Assembly: GCA_023375675.1 (NCBI GenBank)
Contig: JALQBC010000005.1
Coordinates: 62,001-126,000 of the forward strand
DNA: 64,000 bases
Direction: 5' to 3'
Origin: Cytospora piceicola
Lineage: Eukaryota; Ascomycota; Sordariomycetes; Diaporthales; Cytosporaceae
A program made the translations under genes and the position numbers. The notes beneath the pieces are model-generated. The model was given only the letters and a program-made list of their open reading frames with translations. It did not search any database and was not told where the DNA came from. Each line of letters opens with the position of its first letter. The first letter of the stretch is position 1. Positions 44,795 through 56,579 of the stretch are shown here, piece by piece.

Positions 44795-45967
44795 TTAAAC
44801 GATGCGGCCCTTGTTCACCACGAACGCTTCGAGTGCAGCTGTGTAGAATTAGCGCTGGGTCAAGTAAGGGGGTATCGGGTCAATGCTTACCAACAGCAGC
44901 CCACAACCGATTCTGAGCCTCTGGGAAAACAAGCGACCTGTCGCTGTAGAAAACCTCATCATGCACCTCCTCAGGGTGCCTAGGCAGGCAGTGCATGAAC
45001 TTCCATCCCTCCTTCGCACCGCCCCTCTTGGCCAGCTCGTTGGTGATCTGGAATCCCGCAAAGGCGTTCATCCGCTTCTTTGCCTCGGCCTCCTGACCCA
45101 TAGAAACCCAGGTGTCCGTGACCAGGATATCCGCGTTCTTGGTTGCCTCCTCGGGGACCGTCGTCTCCTCCAGCTTGCCGGGGCTGACCACGCCATCGGC
45201 CGCAGAGAGGATGTGCTTCTTCATGGCCTCGGGGATGCCGTAGCCCTGGGGCGAGGCGACGGCGATGTCGACGCCCATCTTGATACAGCCAGAGGCCAGG
45301 TCAAAGAGGACGTTGTTGGAGTCGCCGATCCAGGCTACCTTGAGGCCCTCAAGGCCAAGACCTTTCTGGGAAGATGATGGGAAAGCCTCATGGATAGTGA
45401 GGAAGTCGGCGATGATCTGCATAGGATGGAAGTCATCGGAAAGGGCGTTGATGACGGGTACGCTGGAGTCCTTGGCGAGGCCAGCAATGTCGGAATGGGG
45501 TCCGACACGGGCAACCATGGCGGAGACCATGGAGGAAATCACCACGGAGGTGTCGTAGAGGGACTCATTAACCTGTGCAAAGGTCAGCATACAAGAGGCC
45601 GAATTGATTCATGAGCTCGTGGGATTCAGGTGAATAAACATACACCAAGCTGAATGTCGTCCTTGCCCAAAAACATTGGGTGGCCGCCCAGGAGAGCTAT
45701 TGCGCCCTCGGTCGACACACGGGTCCGGGTACTCCTCTTGCTGAACATCATGGCCACCGTCTGGCCGGTCAGGGAGCTCCCGAGGCCGCTGAGCCTGTCG
45801 GCCTTTGCGACCTCGGCCTTGGAGGCAGCGCCATTCCGGACGAGCTTTGTGAACTCGGCGGGCGTCAGGTCGTTGATGGACATGAGATGACGGGGTTTCG
45901 CGGAGCCTGAAGAATACGCCCTGCTCCATGGGGAGCGGGCTGCTGCTATCCTGGCCGTGCGAAACAT
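44795..45967 (-). CDS. argB: Ornithine carbamoyltransferase, mitochondrial
   Basis: Exons 45967-45644, 45572-44891 and 44838-44795 give 349 residues. The last exon codes only for [14 protein letters not shown] and is easily missed. The N-terminus is a mitochondrial presequence ([21 protein letters not shown]). The carbamoyl-phosphate site [10 protein letters not shown] is intact, as are the [12 protein letters not shown] region and the catalytic [10 protein letters not shown] motif with its Cys. The enzyme makes citrulline from ornithine and carbamoyl phosphate in the mitochondrion, in arginine synthesis. Upstream AGAGTCAC and GGAGTCAT motifs are weaker matches to the CPC1 site, so cross-pathway control is possible but not shown. 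A minimal start at 45967 fits the presequence; the frame opens further upstream without support. Confidence 0.96.
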
Positions 45968-47127
45968 GTTGCTGGTGATGAGAAAGGGTATCCTACGACA
46001 CACGGTTAGCGACTGCATTCCATGTGGTAGCATCTGCTTAAGTACTTGAGTAAGTACCTATAGGTAGCTCTGGGAGAGCTAAGACCTCACAAGGTGGGCT
46101 TGCCTGTGAGCAACTTTACGGAGGGCTGAGGGTTTGGATTTTAGTTTAATTGCTGATACTTACTGGAAAGGAAAATGTGCAGAAAGTTCTCAATTGGACC
46201 TTTTCTGGAGTGTGTGTTTACTTTTTGTATGGCCTCGTCTGGACATTTACTTGTACCTACTGTAGCCGCCCACAAAGAGTCACTACATACACGGTAATTA
46301 TGTATTTGCGGGAGGTTCCGGTGCGAGTTACGGTTGGAGTCATACCAAACACTCATCGGAGCTACGGTATCTTCCAAGGTTCTCTCCAGTCACGAATCTC
46401 TCACTTATCTGAGTTCAACATGGAAGTTTATTTTCATAGTATGGTTTTAATGCTCATCTATATGTACATTCATTTCCAAGTCTCTATATCATTCAACGTT
46501 CAAGTTACATGAGACAGACCACCTCTAGAGCAACTCGTACCTGGGTTTTGCTGACCAAAGTGCACATTGCCAGTGGTTAGTTACAGTGAGCTGACAGCCA
46601 ATTGATTCCAATGAGAAGGTATGAGAGGCCGGTTCGGCGCTGCCCGGAGGTGCCCAAAGGTGCCCAGCTGGTTCCCGCCGCATAGTCAGGGGTCAGCGGT
46701 CGTGAAGTACCAAGGGGGTACTGTCTCGACCAATAGGATGGGGACCCGTCAGGGTCGTCAGGGTTGCCCACGCCAGGTGGCGCATGCGTCACCGTGCCAG
46801 CTTCCCCTGCTGCTTCAGCGTCCGTGTCATTCATTCAGCCCATTCTACATATGGAGTATCCAGCTTCTCCTCTCCCTTACCTCAAAGAAAGCACAATCAC
46901 CGCAATCTAGTTCAACTTACTTCTTTCTATCACTACGTCGGCCTACAAGGCACTATCGTCATACTATATTTGGTCCAGAAGCACATCTTAGTCTGTACTT
47001 TTCGAGCTGGGGTTGCGGCTGAGCTCGGCCCCGCCATACCGCCGAATATCGCAACATTGTATCCACCTTATCCCGATTCCGTCGGTACACAGTACGGAGT
47101 CATTCGGCTGTTATAACAAAGGTGACG
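45968..47127. other. Divergent intergenic, 1.16 kb
   Basis: This region separates the starts of the ornithine carbamoyltransferase and Tag1-like genes and should hold both promoters. Frames at 46150-46512 and 46621-47022 are unsupported. A perfect 12-nt palindrome tacctataggta is at 46055-46066. Confidence 0.5.
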
Positions 47128-49899
47128 ATGACAGACTCGGAGAGGTCCCCGCTGCTATCTGAAGAGGATGCCTCGCGACCCAATGATGCTGGGCCCGGAA
47201 GCGAGGCGTCGCCGCTGCTTCCCGGATCCAGCGATGAGCCTCGGTACGAGGACACCGACGGTGCCTCTGTCCGGTCGCACCGCAGCAGCAGATCCACGAC
47301 GAAGCAGCGACCAAGATGGCCATCGATAATAGCCATGGTCATATTAGGCATCGTCACAATTTCCATCATCTTCGGTGCCTTCTTCGTCCCTAGTGCCGTC
47401 GAGGAATACGCCAAGCAGGGTGCTGTCCTCGAGCCGACCGCGCTGTCGTTGGAGTCGATCACCGCGAATGGCGTGCGTGCACGCATTCAAGCGAACTTCA
47501 AGTTGGATGGGTCAAGGGTCGAGAACGAACATGTCAGAAGAGTTGGAAGCGTCGTCACATGGCTCGTGCGTGGATTGAGCACGGAATCCACGATTGTAAA
47601 TGTCTTCCTTCCCGAGTACGGCGATGTACTCCTGGGCAGTGTCGGCATACCACCTCTCGCTATCAAGCTCAACGGTGACAACACTGCCATTGACTTCACC
47701 GCGGAGCTCATGCCTGGCGAGGCTGATAGCATACGAACCATCGCAAACGAGTGGTTGGAGGGGAGACTGGGGAGACTTCGGATCCAGGGCAAGGCCGACC
47801 TCACGTTGAAAACGGGAATCGTCCCTTTGGGCACACATGCCGTGTCTGAATCCTTGACAGTCGAAGGTCAATCTCTCTACCAATCCTTTGCATCATTATA
47901 CTTTGGACAAAAGGGTCTCCTCTGAATCAAAAGACGTTGCATTCTTACACCACATTCTTGAACACCTTTTTCTCGGATTATGTGAGCCTTTACTGATGAA
48001 CTGAGCAGCGAGCGACGTGCCTGGAATCCCTCAGTACAACATTACCAAGGTCCTCTTCCGAGACATTGACAATCACACCGTGGCAGCCGACGTGTCAATC
48101 CGCGCCGAAAACAAGTATCCAATCGAAGTCGTCGTCCCGCCACTTGCCTTCGAAATTCTTGTCCCCAACTGTGGACTGAACGATCCCTACATTCTCGTTG
48201 CCGACGCCCTTACGGATCCTGTGGGCATCCGACCTCGCGAGCCCGTCGTTGCAAACGCTCATGGGGTGATTAGGGAACTCCCCGACTCGTTGACACGAGT
48301 ATGCCCCAACTCTGGTTCATCTCCCTTGGATCGGTTCTTGAAAGACTACCTCGGTGGCAAAGCTGCCACCGTCTTTGTACGAGGTGCAAAGAAACCAGGC
48401 GACGGCACTCCGCAATGGGTGGACGATTTACTGTCTCAAGTCACTGTGCCAGTGCCCTTCCCAGGGCGCACTTTTGACAATATGATCCGCAACTTCTCCA
48501 TGACCGACACGCAATTCAGTCTAGAGGAAACCCCTACCGTGTCGGGAACCATAAATGTCATTGCTGGCCTCCCCAAGCAGATGAACTTCGGCATCAACGT
48601 GACAAAGGTCCGCGCAACGGCCGATGTTTTCTACAAGGAAAAGAAGCTCGGTGTTCTGGATATCCAGCGCTGGCAAGCGGCAAACTCGACGAGGATACAC
48701 TCCGACACCGATGACCCGGAGCTCATGATCATGTCGCGTATTGAGAATGCGCCAGTGAACGTGACGGACAGCGATGTATTGACAGATGTGCTCCAGGCCC
48801 TGCTGTTCCAGGGCAAGATGGTTAATTTAGATGTCAAGGCTCTGGTCGACGTCAAGGTGCAGACTGTCCTGGGAGAGCTGGCCTTGAAAGATGTCCCCGC
48901 GGAGGGCACCATCCCAGTAAAACGTCCGTCTTCTCTTTGGTAGTGTTAGTATTTTAAGTTGACCACCCAGCCTGTCAGGGCTGGACTTGCACCCCCCCCC
49001 TGTGTATCAACTTCGGACCTGTTCTAACACCAAACATAGCTGTTTTGCTACAACCAAATGAACCAGATGCAAACCCTTTTGGCAGACTCAATCCCAGAAT
49101 TGGCAGGATCATGATCATGAACACTACCCCTCACTCGATGGAAGTGCGAGTACTCGTTAACATCACGAATCCAACACCTTACGCCGCGCACGTTTCCTAT
49201 GTGAACGCTCACGTCCTCTGCAACGGATCGGTCATTGGCGAGGTCACTGCGGAGGACCTCGATATCGAGACCGGGGATAACACAAACTTGATTATCACGG
49301 CAAGGTGGAATCCGTCTCTAGGTGGCGCACCCGCAGAAAGTATTGCTAGAAACCTGATGTCTCAATACATCTCAGGGTGGAACACGTCTCTCACAGTACG
49401 CGCACACCGGGATAGCTTCCCCTCGCAACCCGTCCTCGGTAAAGCCCTCTCACATTTCAACATCACGGTACCCACACCACATTTGCATCTTCCTGGGGAC
49501 GACGATAACGACGGTGGAGATGGCAGTAAGGAAACTCACTTCATTCGCGACACGACCTTCCACCTCCTCGGCTCAACGGCGACTTTTACTCTCGTTAGCC
49601 CACTCAAGCACAATATTGTGTATATTGAACATGTCAACGCCACGGCATTCTACCATAGTGATCCTGTTGGCAGAATCATCTACAAATACCCGATCGCGGC
49701 ACCACCGGGGGCTTCGACGACGCCGAGGCTTCCTGTGGACTGGAGTATCGGGAATGGCGATACGTATGATAAGATCAAGAAGGCGCTGGGTGGGGCCTTG
49801 AAGCTGGATGCGAAAGCGATCGTGGGCGTGAGGATTGGAGCGTGGAGGGAGACTGTGTGGTATGAGGGCAAGGGGATCGGGGCGAGTGTTCGGCTTTGA
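47128..49899 (+). CDS. Tag1-like vacuolar membrane protein (DUF3712-type)
   Basis: Exons 47128-47866, 48009-48923 and 49040-49899 give 837 residues. The frame opens at 47122 through a GTG; the ATG at 47128 is preferred. A cytosolic N-terminus of 65 residues with two acidic dileucine signals (ERSPLL, EASPLL) leads to one membrane helix at 66-87. The large lumenal part has many N-x-S/T sequons (for example NITKV, NVTKV, NTSLT) and repeated beta-rich LEA-like modules. Yeast Tag1 (YLR173W), of this architecture, is a vacuolar protein that helps end autophagy during starvation. Dileucines fit AP-3 sorting to the vacuole. Assignment rests on layout and remembered similarity. The second donor (cgtccg, 48924) is weak. 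Confidence 0.72.
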
Positions 49900-51601
49900 G
49901 CGGCACCTACACAAAACATGTGCTTTTTGGATGAGGTGTAATCGTTGTTAAGGTATATAATCACGCGTTGGAGTTGGCTTCATTACATAAGGGCGTGGCA
50001 GAGATCAATTGATGATGTTCGATTTTCAGAGAGCGGTACACATGTTGTAATTGCCTGTTGGATTCGACAACTCATAATGAAAGGTAGCCTGTTATGACAC
50101 TGCTATCCTCAGACCATCTTCATGCTCCTGTCCCAATGTTACATTCACATCTTCGTATATCCTGCAACATCTGAGCCAGTACGGCGGGTAAGAAGGTCCG
50201 CGAGAGGCCCATGTAATCAGCGGTGCCCCAGTTCCCGCTCAAATAGAATAGCTGCTATCCAGTATGAGTACGAAGACTAGGTCGGTTGGGACCAAGCTAA
50301 GGATGAAAGAAATGAACCGTCATGGTTCACGGCTGGTATGCAGTGATGGTTGGGGGTGCGAATTCAGCCTTACCCGTTACGACGCTGCCGCAGATCATCA
50401 GCTGCCAGATAGACTAGATCTGCGGGGTGCATTAGCCTCAATCGCCGTTATTGCCCTTCAGGGGTATGCGCCGGGACGTTTGATACTACAACGGCCGAGC
50501 ATGTGATTTGGTCTTGTAATTTGGTCCTTATGCATATGAACGGTTAGATTCATACCACATTGCGTAGCGAACAAATAAATATTCAGGAAGAAATTTCAAC
50601 CTTTAAGGGGTTCTAATAATTCTAGACGTAAAGATGTTTCTGTATACCGATGATATGCACAGAACAACCTACCTAGGAATTGGGGTATAAGTATACACCT
50701 ACTATACGATGTACTCGAGGAGAGTCATTGGAAGTATAGTTGGTAGAGCAAGACATCATTGATACTTCGGTGTGATCTATTCACTCGTCTTGTTTGGTGA
50801 TTGATGCATAGCCAGAACCACCAGTTGATCCAGACCCTGAAAAGACTTGAGATTTAAGTTTACCTCCATCAGAAGACTCTGGGAAGAAGAACAAAGCAGT
50901 CACGTAGCATGTCTCGTTTCCTGTAGTAAGCCCTTGGCTTGCAGCTCCTTTCCAGAACACTACAACAAACCTCCTTGGATGGCTGGATGGCTGGATGTGG
51001 AGGTGGTTAAGTGCATGTAACAGCCATAGCTGCAGCTGTAGCTCGACTGCCGGCAACCTTTGTAACACAGAAGCACATAAAGGTCTGAAGTGCTTCCAAA
51101 GTGTTTCCACTGAGTGTTCACTGCGAAACCAATTACACGGGAACTGACGTCAAAGCAAATGTAGCTTTGGTAGAGAGATGGGACGACAGCAAACAACACT
51201 GAGTTAGTGGTAAATGTTGAGTGGTGTGTACCAGCACGCCCTAAAGTACACCTGCGCCCATCTTACTTAACTTCCTTCCGTGCCTCCACTTGCCTTTAGC
51301 CCAGCTGTGGAAATTCCAACCCTTTTCAAGGTGTGTTGCTTCTTCATCAGGTGGTTCTCTCATTGCCTTTTGCGCCCCCAGTCAAACCGCCACGACGACG
51401 CAACAACGCAACCAGGGTACAGTACCAGTGGAACTTCCAACACCGCTCCTTCACCTCGCGTCACAGCAACCAAGGAAGGAGCAACCTCTTGCCTCCCAGC
51501 TTACCACCCCTCGTATCCCCACCTTCCCAGTTGACGATACATGCACACCGCGACCGACAATAACGGAAGGCACAATCCGCCAAATTGACTTCGCAATAAC
51601 A
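49900..51601. other. Intergenic, 1.7 kb
   Basis: This region is upstream of the DUF726 gene. Minus-strand frames at 50781-51110 and 50960-51199 overlap in different frames and might be pieces of a small gene, but I see no domain or clean intron and do not call it. The 300 bp before 51602 is pyrimidine-rich, as expected for a fungal promoter and leader. Confidence 0.45.
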
Positions 51602-54480
51602 ATGGATTCATCTCAGCGCCCAGCAAAGATGGAGAACCCTACCACTCCAGCTCCAGCTCCAGCTCCAGCTCCAGCTCCCAGTCCCAATCCCAATCTGAAT
51701 CCCAATTCCAACCCCAGCAAGCGATCCAAGACCGCAAAGAAGAAGAAGGGTGGTGGCAACCTTCCCACGCCTCCACCTCCCTCAGATCAACTCCGCGAGG
51801 TCAATCCAGTCGATGACACGGACGCAGACCTAAATTCCCCCAATGAAGAAGACGATACGGACGTCAACGCCGCCGATCCAGACTCCAACATGCCTGCCCG
51901 TCAACGCGTCGTGCCTAAGCGCGAGGCAGACATCACCGTCATTCTGACCTCCGTCCAGCGCGGAGAGCTGACCACTCTCGTCGACTCCATCATGGAGAAG
52001 CTGACCATTCATACCGAGAAGCCTTTCGGTTTCCTGGATCTGCCTGTCGCTCAGGCCAATCGAGTTAAGATCTGGAACTATGGCCCCGCCATGGAGACCG
52101 CCATTGCTACTGCGGGATTCATCGACGACGACGATGATGACCGGCTCCCTGCGAACGGAATCAAGGTTTATGGCTACTGCAAGCCTTCCAAGCCCATCCA
52201 GAAGCAGGGTGAGGAGGCCCAAGCCACCCTAGGTCAAACCTCAGGTGAGACTGGAGCCGACTCCCAGCCCAACCCAACGCCTGCCCCAGCCCTAGCCCAG
52301 ACTGAAGGCGGCGGAGATGCTGATGATGGCGATGAGCCCAAAGCCCACACCTTCATTATCGCTCCGATCGATGCCGACAGCGTTAAGGCCACGGTCCCGT
52401 CCATGTCAGAGCTCCAGAAGGACGTCAATACCTACTTCACCAAGTGGAAGAACACCTTCCAGAAGCGCCTGAACGACTTGGTCGTATCCAAATTCCCCGC
52501 CAACCCCAATGCTGGACCGCCCGGTCAAGGTCAGGGGCCTTCCCGTGGGGGTGTAGCTGGAGCTGGTCCTGGAGGTCGAGGCCAACAGCCACAGAAAGGT
52601 ATCGTCTTTCGCACTCTCCTCACAACCTCCTTGGTGGTAAACCCGAAAGCTGACGATGAAGGCACAGTCAACAGAGGCATCCCCTATCAGGCGGACTTGA
52701 ATCTGATCCGACGTTTCCCACCTACACAGACACCCTTGACCAATCTTTCAGTCGACAAGAGACGCCTCCTCATCCACGCCTTCATCCTCATGCTGCTTTC
52801 TACTGAGCACTACATCTCATATTCCCGACTCTTCCTTCTGCACCTTGCATCTTCGCTGCACATTCCCATGTATGTGCTCGTTGAGGAGGAGCAACGTATC
52901 GCTCAAGGCCTTGGGAAGATTTACAAGGCCATGTGCGACGAGTCGGACAAGCGCGAGGCCGAGGAGCAGAAGAAGCTGGCCGAGGTCAACAAGGCAGACG
53001 AGGCAAAGGAGACAGGACCTGAGGAGAAGCCCGAGATCATGGGTGCTGAGAAGACCAAGCAGGTCCAGGAGGCCAAGCCGGTCAAGGAAAACAAGGGTTC
53101 AAAGAAGTATCGCCCTTCTTCCAACCCACTTCAGGCTGGCGCGACCCTTGCGGCAGCGGGACTTGGCACTGTACTCGCTGGACAAGGTCTTCCCGCGGTG
53201 AGCCTCCCACCCGTCACAGTAGCCAACCTGCTTGGAGCTTTGAGCGACAACGAGAGTGCACTGGCCACGTTCTTCGGAGCCAACCCGGCCCGACCGACAG
53301 TCAAGTCGATTGACAGCTTTTCCCAAGTCCTTCAAGACTGCTGTTTCGTCCCGGTCTACGGCTCGAAGCATACGGAGCTCCAGGACCAAAAGGATGTCGC
53401 CCCCGAGGATCGGCGAATGCGTCTTGTCATCTGCATCAATGGTCTGCTCACAGGTACGGACAATGTGGTCAGCCCCTGGGAGCGCCTTGGGCCTCAAAAC
53501 GAGGTCTATGCCGTTCGTTGGGAGACAGATACTCTGGAGAAGATCGGCAGCGCCTTTCTCACCCTTCTCAATAGCAAGGCATGGACCGAGGCACGACATG
53601 AACTGACCCAGGTGCCTAGTAAGTTATAGTCCTTGCACCCAAGTTATAAAGGACACGAGCTAACTCATGCCCAGTCTTGACCACACTTTTCGCCCAGAAG
53701 TGGCCGTGCGCCCTCTTGAGGGTCAGCAAGATTGTCGATAATGCTTGGATCATGGGCATGACGCGAAGCAGCAAGCTTTCCAATTGTCTCTCGGAGCTGA
53801 TCACAGGACATCTCCATGGGGAGCGAGGCGTAACTCTGATCGGGTATAGCATTGGCGCCCGCTCGATCTACCTGACCCTGGCGTATTTGGCTGAGCGAAA
53901 GCTCTATGGGCTAGTTGACAACGTGGTACTGATGGGCGCACCAATCCCTAGCGATGCCGGTACCTGGAGTGCTCTGAAGAGTGTGGTGGCGGGTCGTTTT
54001 GTGAATGTATTCGCCAACAACGACTACATGCTCGCCTTTGCTGCGAGAAGTGGACCGTGCCAGTTCGGTGTGGCCGGTCTAAGCCCCATCGAGGGCGTGG
54101 GAGGTGTCGAGAACCACGACGTGTCTGACATCCTGGACGCGCATTCCAAGTATCCATCTTTAGTTGGCGACATTCTCCAGCGAATTCGATGGGATGAGTT
54201 GGAGACCGCTGGGCCCCCACCGAGCGTCTCTCAGCCTCTCGTCACCACTGCTCAGAAGGCCACCCCGGCCAGGATTTCAGCACCCACTCAGCAGGCCTTT
54301 GGCAAGGGACAAGGACAGTCTGCCGGGTCGTCCGGGTACAAGGAGAATACACAGCCACAGGGACGCAGTGGCAGGAATGGTCGCGGTGGCCGAGGTGGTC
54401 GCGGTGGCCGTGGTGGTCGCGGCGGAAACAATAGCGACAGGAGCCTTGCTGGCCAGATGGGGAAGATGAGCCTTAAGTAG
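51602..54480 (+). CDS. DUF726 alpha/beta-hydrolase with RGG tail
   Basis: Exons 51602-53618 and 53675-54480 give 940 residues. The frame opens upstream at 51290 but the first ATG is 51602. N-terminal 60 residues hold a Pro-Ala repeat, then a Lys-rich patch. Residues 110-190 are a well-ordered region I cannot name (DITVILTSVQRGELTTLVDS). The DUF726 (TMCO4/Mil1-like) core starts near 380 with SYSRLFLLHLASSLHIP, then LVICINGLLTG and the nucleophile elbow GYSIGAR at about 729-735, followed by VDNVVLMGAP. The last 50 residues include repeated RGG/GRGG blocks (RNGRGGRGGRGG), typical of RNA-binding tails. Yeast Mil1 is a lipase-like protein linked to membrane traffic. The Gly-rich GRGQQPQ insert near 325 adds to the unusual layout. 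Confidence 0.8.
51647..51687. repeat. Hexanucleotide repeat coding Pro-Ala
   Basis: About six tandem copies of ccagct lie in the first exon of the DUF726 gene and encode alternating Pro and Ala. The run is followed by diverged Pro-Asn copies. Its length may vary among strains. Confidence 0.85.
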
Positions 54481-55272
54481 GACGGGCATCGCAGATACCC
54501 TGGTCAACACGACCTAACGACAGCAACGAACTTTGAGGGAAGACGGGGACGTGGTGCATACTTTGGCGATCGAGGCGGTCGTGGTGGCTCACTTTTCGGA
54601 ACTGGGCAATACTCAAGGGTGCCGCCCCCAACCGAGAGCGCTCACCATGACCCAACGACCGCAACAAGACGGCCATGGCAGCCCTCACGATGATATTAAT
54701 CTGCATATTTTACGTTAACGAAAACATTCAGGGAAGGTAGCTGCTCGACAAGGCAGCTTTGGTGTTCGCGTTTTTACTTACCACCCACCATTCCGGGGCA
54801 TTGAGTTGCGGAGCATAGTCGGCATCGGCATGGAGTTGAGGTGCAGGGATCGGTGCATATCGGAATACAGGAGCAAGGCCTGCAGCATCAAAAGTGCGGA
54901 ACCGAAAGGCTCGGTTATTGTAATAGGAAAAGAGTTCAGCATTAAAAAGGGGTTGACATCGACAGGCTCGGCTTGGGGATTCGGGCATGCCTGGAGTCCC
55001 AGATAGCACACAGGCAAAATGATACCATTGCATTATGACGAGGATAGAGAATCAGTCGAGTGATGTCCTAGACTACTTGCTATCCCGTGAAAATCAGGAG
55101 GAATGGCCAGCTTGAGCCTTGAGTTGGTGTGTTTGGTGGCTATCTAAATGGTGTGAGCTTGACGCTGGTTTTGAATCGCGGTGAATTGAGCCATGCGGAT
55201 GAGAAGACAAAATTCGAGGAAAGCTGATCGATGACCTACTCTCATTGTCCACAGAGCGACCGGGATAGGGGA
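54481..55272. other. Convergent intergenic, 792 bp
   Basis: This region lies between the stop codons of the DUF726 gene and the minus-strand GatC-like gene. Frames at 54728-55033 minus and 54533-54718 plus are not supported. No repeat is noted. Confidence 0.5.
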
Positions 55273-55941
55273 TCACTCTCCTCTCTTCGCCTTCCCGCTC
55301 GCCACGACAAAATACCGGTTCTCTCTCCTCTCCGCCGTGGCGGCCTCGACCAGCTTCTCCTCGGCACACCTCTCCCCATCCTCCGACCTCTTTACCCTCC
55401 GCGGCCGCTGCCTGTGGCCCACCACGGCCTCCCGGGACAACGCCGCCCTCAGGGTGTCGAGGGTGACGGTCGACTCGGCCACGCCGGCGGAGGTCTCGTC
55501 CCGGATGGATCGCAGGGGCTCGACGCCGGCGGTGTCGACGGACTGGATGTCACGGACGAAGTGCAGCTGGGCCTGCAGGGTGGCGAGCATGGATGCCTCC
55601 TCGGCAGGGGAGCCGGGCGGGGGGAGGGCAGATAGGCGGAGGAGGTGATGGAGGGTGCTGGATGTTATTGTTGTTTCCGGGGTGGAGGGTGACTGTGATG
55701 GTGATGATTCTGAGGGTGTGGATGATGGGAGGAGAGACCGGACGGACCAGGTCGGTTTTGCGAAGACTGTGCTGAGGTCCGAGTCAGGCGTCTTGGTCGC
55801 CTCAGAGGCCGGCTTTTGTGATGGCCCTGGGGATTGTGACATGCAGCGGCGGCATATGTATGATATTGGTCCGGCTGCTGTGGTGCTCTTGAAACGCAAG
55901 ACTCTCGGCGCGCCTTTGGCGAGTACGCGACTTGGATGCAT
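55273..55941 (-). CDS. gatC: Mitochondrial GatC-like amidotransferase subunit
   Basis: A single exon of 222 residues. The first 34 residues are basic and Ser/Ala-rich (MHPSRVLAKGAPRVLRFKS), a mitochondrial presequence. The GatC-type core spans about 62-150: TWSVRSLLPS, then TLHHLLRLSALPPPGSPAEEASMLATL, QAQLHFVRDIQSVDTAGVEPLRSIRDET. GatC stabilises the GatA-GatB enzyme that converts Glu-tRNA(Gln) to Gln-tRNA(Gln) in mitochondria. The length is twice the bacterial subunit because of the presequence, a Ser/Pro linker and a polar C-terminal extension. It is divergent from SEC17. The call rests on the QLHFVRDIQSVDTAGVEPL block. Confidence 0.85.
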   Translation of the reverse strand: MHPSRVLAKGAPRVLRFKSTTAAGPISYICRRCMSQSPGPSQKPASEATKTPDSDLSTVFAKPTWSVRSLLPSSTPSESSPSQSPSTPETTITSSTLHHLLRLSALPPPGSPAEEASMLATLQAQLHFVRDIQSVDTAGVEPLRSIRDETSAGVAESTVTLDTLRAALSREAVVGHRQRPRRVKRSEDGERCAEEKLVEAATAERRENRYFVVASGKAKRGE

Positions 55942-56579
55942 GTTTTTCTTTGTCGTTGTTGAACCCGCTCTCCTTGTTGTCCACGACTCCTGGGTCTTGT
56001 ATGTTTTGTAGAGGGAGAACAGTTATTGTCTCATGGATCCCCGTTCAAGTTTTTGAGTATGTCAAGTCGGTTCTCATCACAAAGTTGTTGAAATTGCTCA
56101 CATGAAATTGATCGCCCAATAACTTAACGTTGAACGAACCCAGCTTCGATTGGTCAAGCGCCATGCGGAGGTGCAGTGGTCCACTGTCGCAGGTCCCTTG
56201 GCTACGTACCCATGCTCGATTCAGCCCGGGTTTCCCGCAGGGACAGGAGTACAGCTACTTCAGGAGCTACAGTACTTCAGGATGCCGGGATGCGGCGCGT
56301 GTTGCGGCGTCATACCCTGACTTCATATGTTAGGCCGGACTAACCCACACAGCTGGTGCTCAAAGATAGAACAGCACATCTTCACTCTGACCTGCACCCT
56401 GCCACCTGAAAACACTATACAACAACAACAACGACTCCTCCCCGCATATTCTCTACCCTCTATTGTCCTCAACAACTCCAAAGAACCGACTTCACTTCAG
56501 GCCATCCAGCGTAGCTTATCCCTTTAACCTCGAATAACCCCGCCTTCCACGTGCAACTCTTGACCAATTTCCTGCGACA
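55942..56579. other. Divergent promoter, GatC-like and SEC17 genes
   Basis: This 638-bp region separates the two start codons. No gene is seen. The last 200 bp are CA- and CT-rich, as expected for a promoter and leader. Confidence 0.5.

Noticed and set aside
50781..51199. Two overlapping minus-strand frames that might form a small gene
   Set aside because: No clean donor and acceptor joins them and neither resembles a family I know; kept as unsupported.
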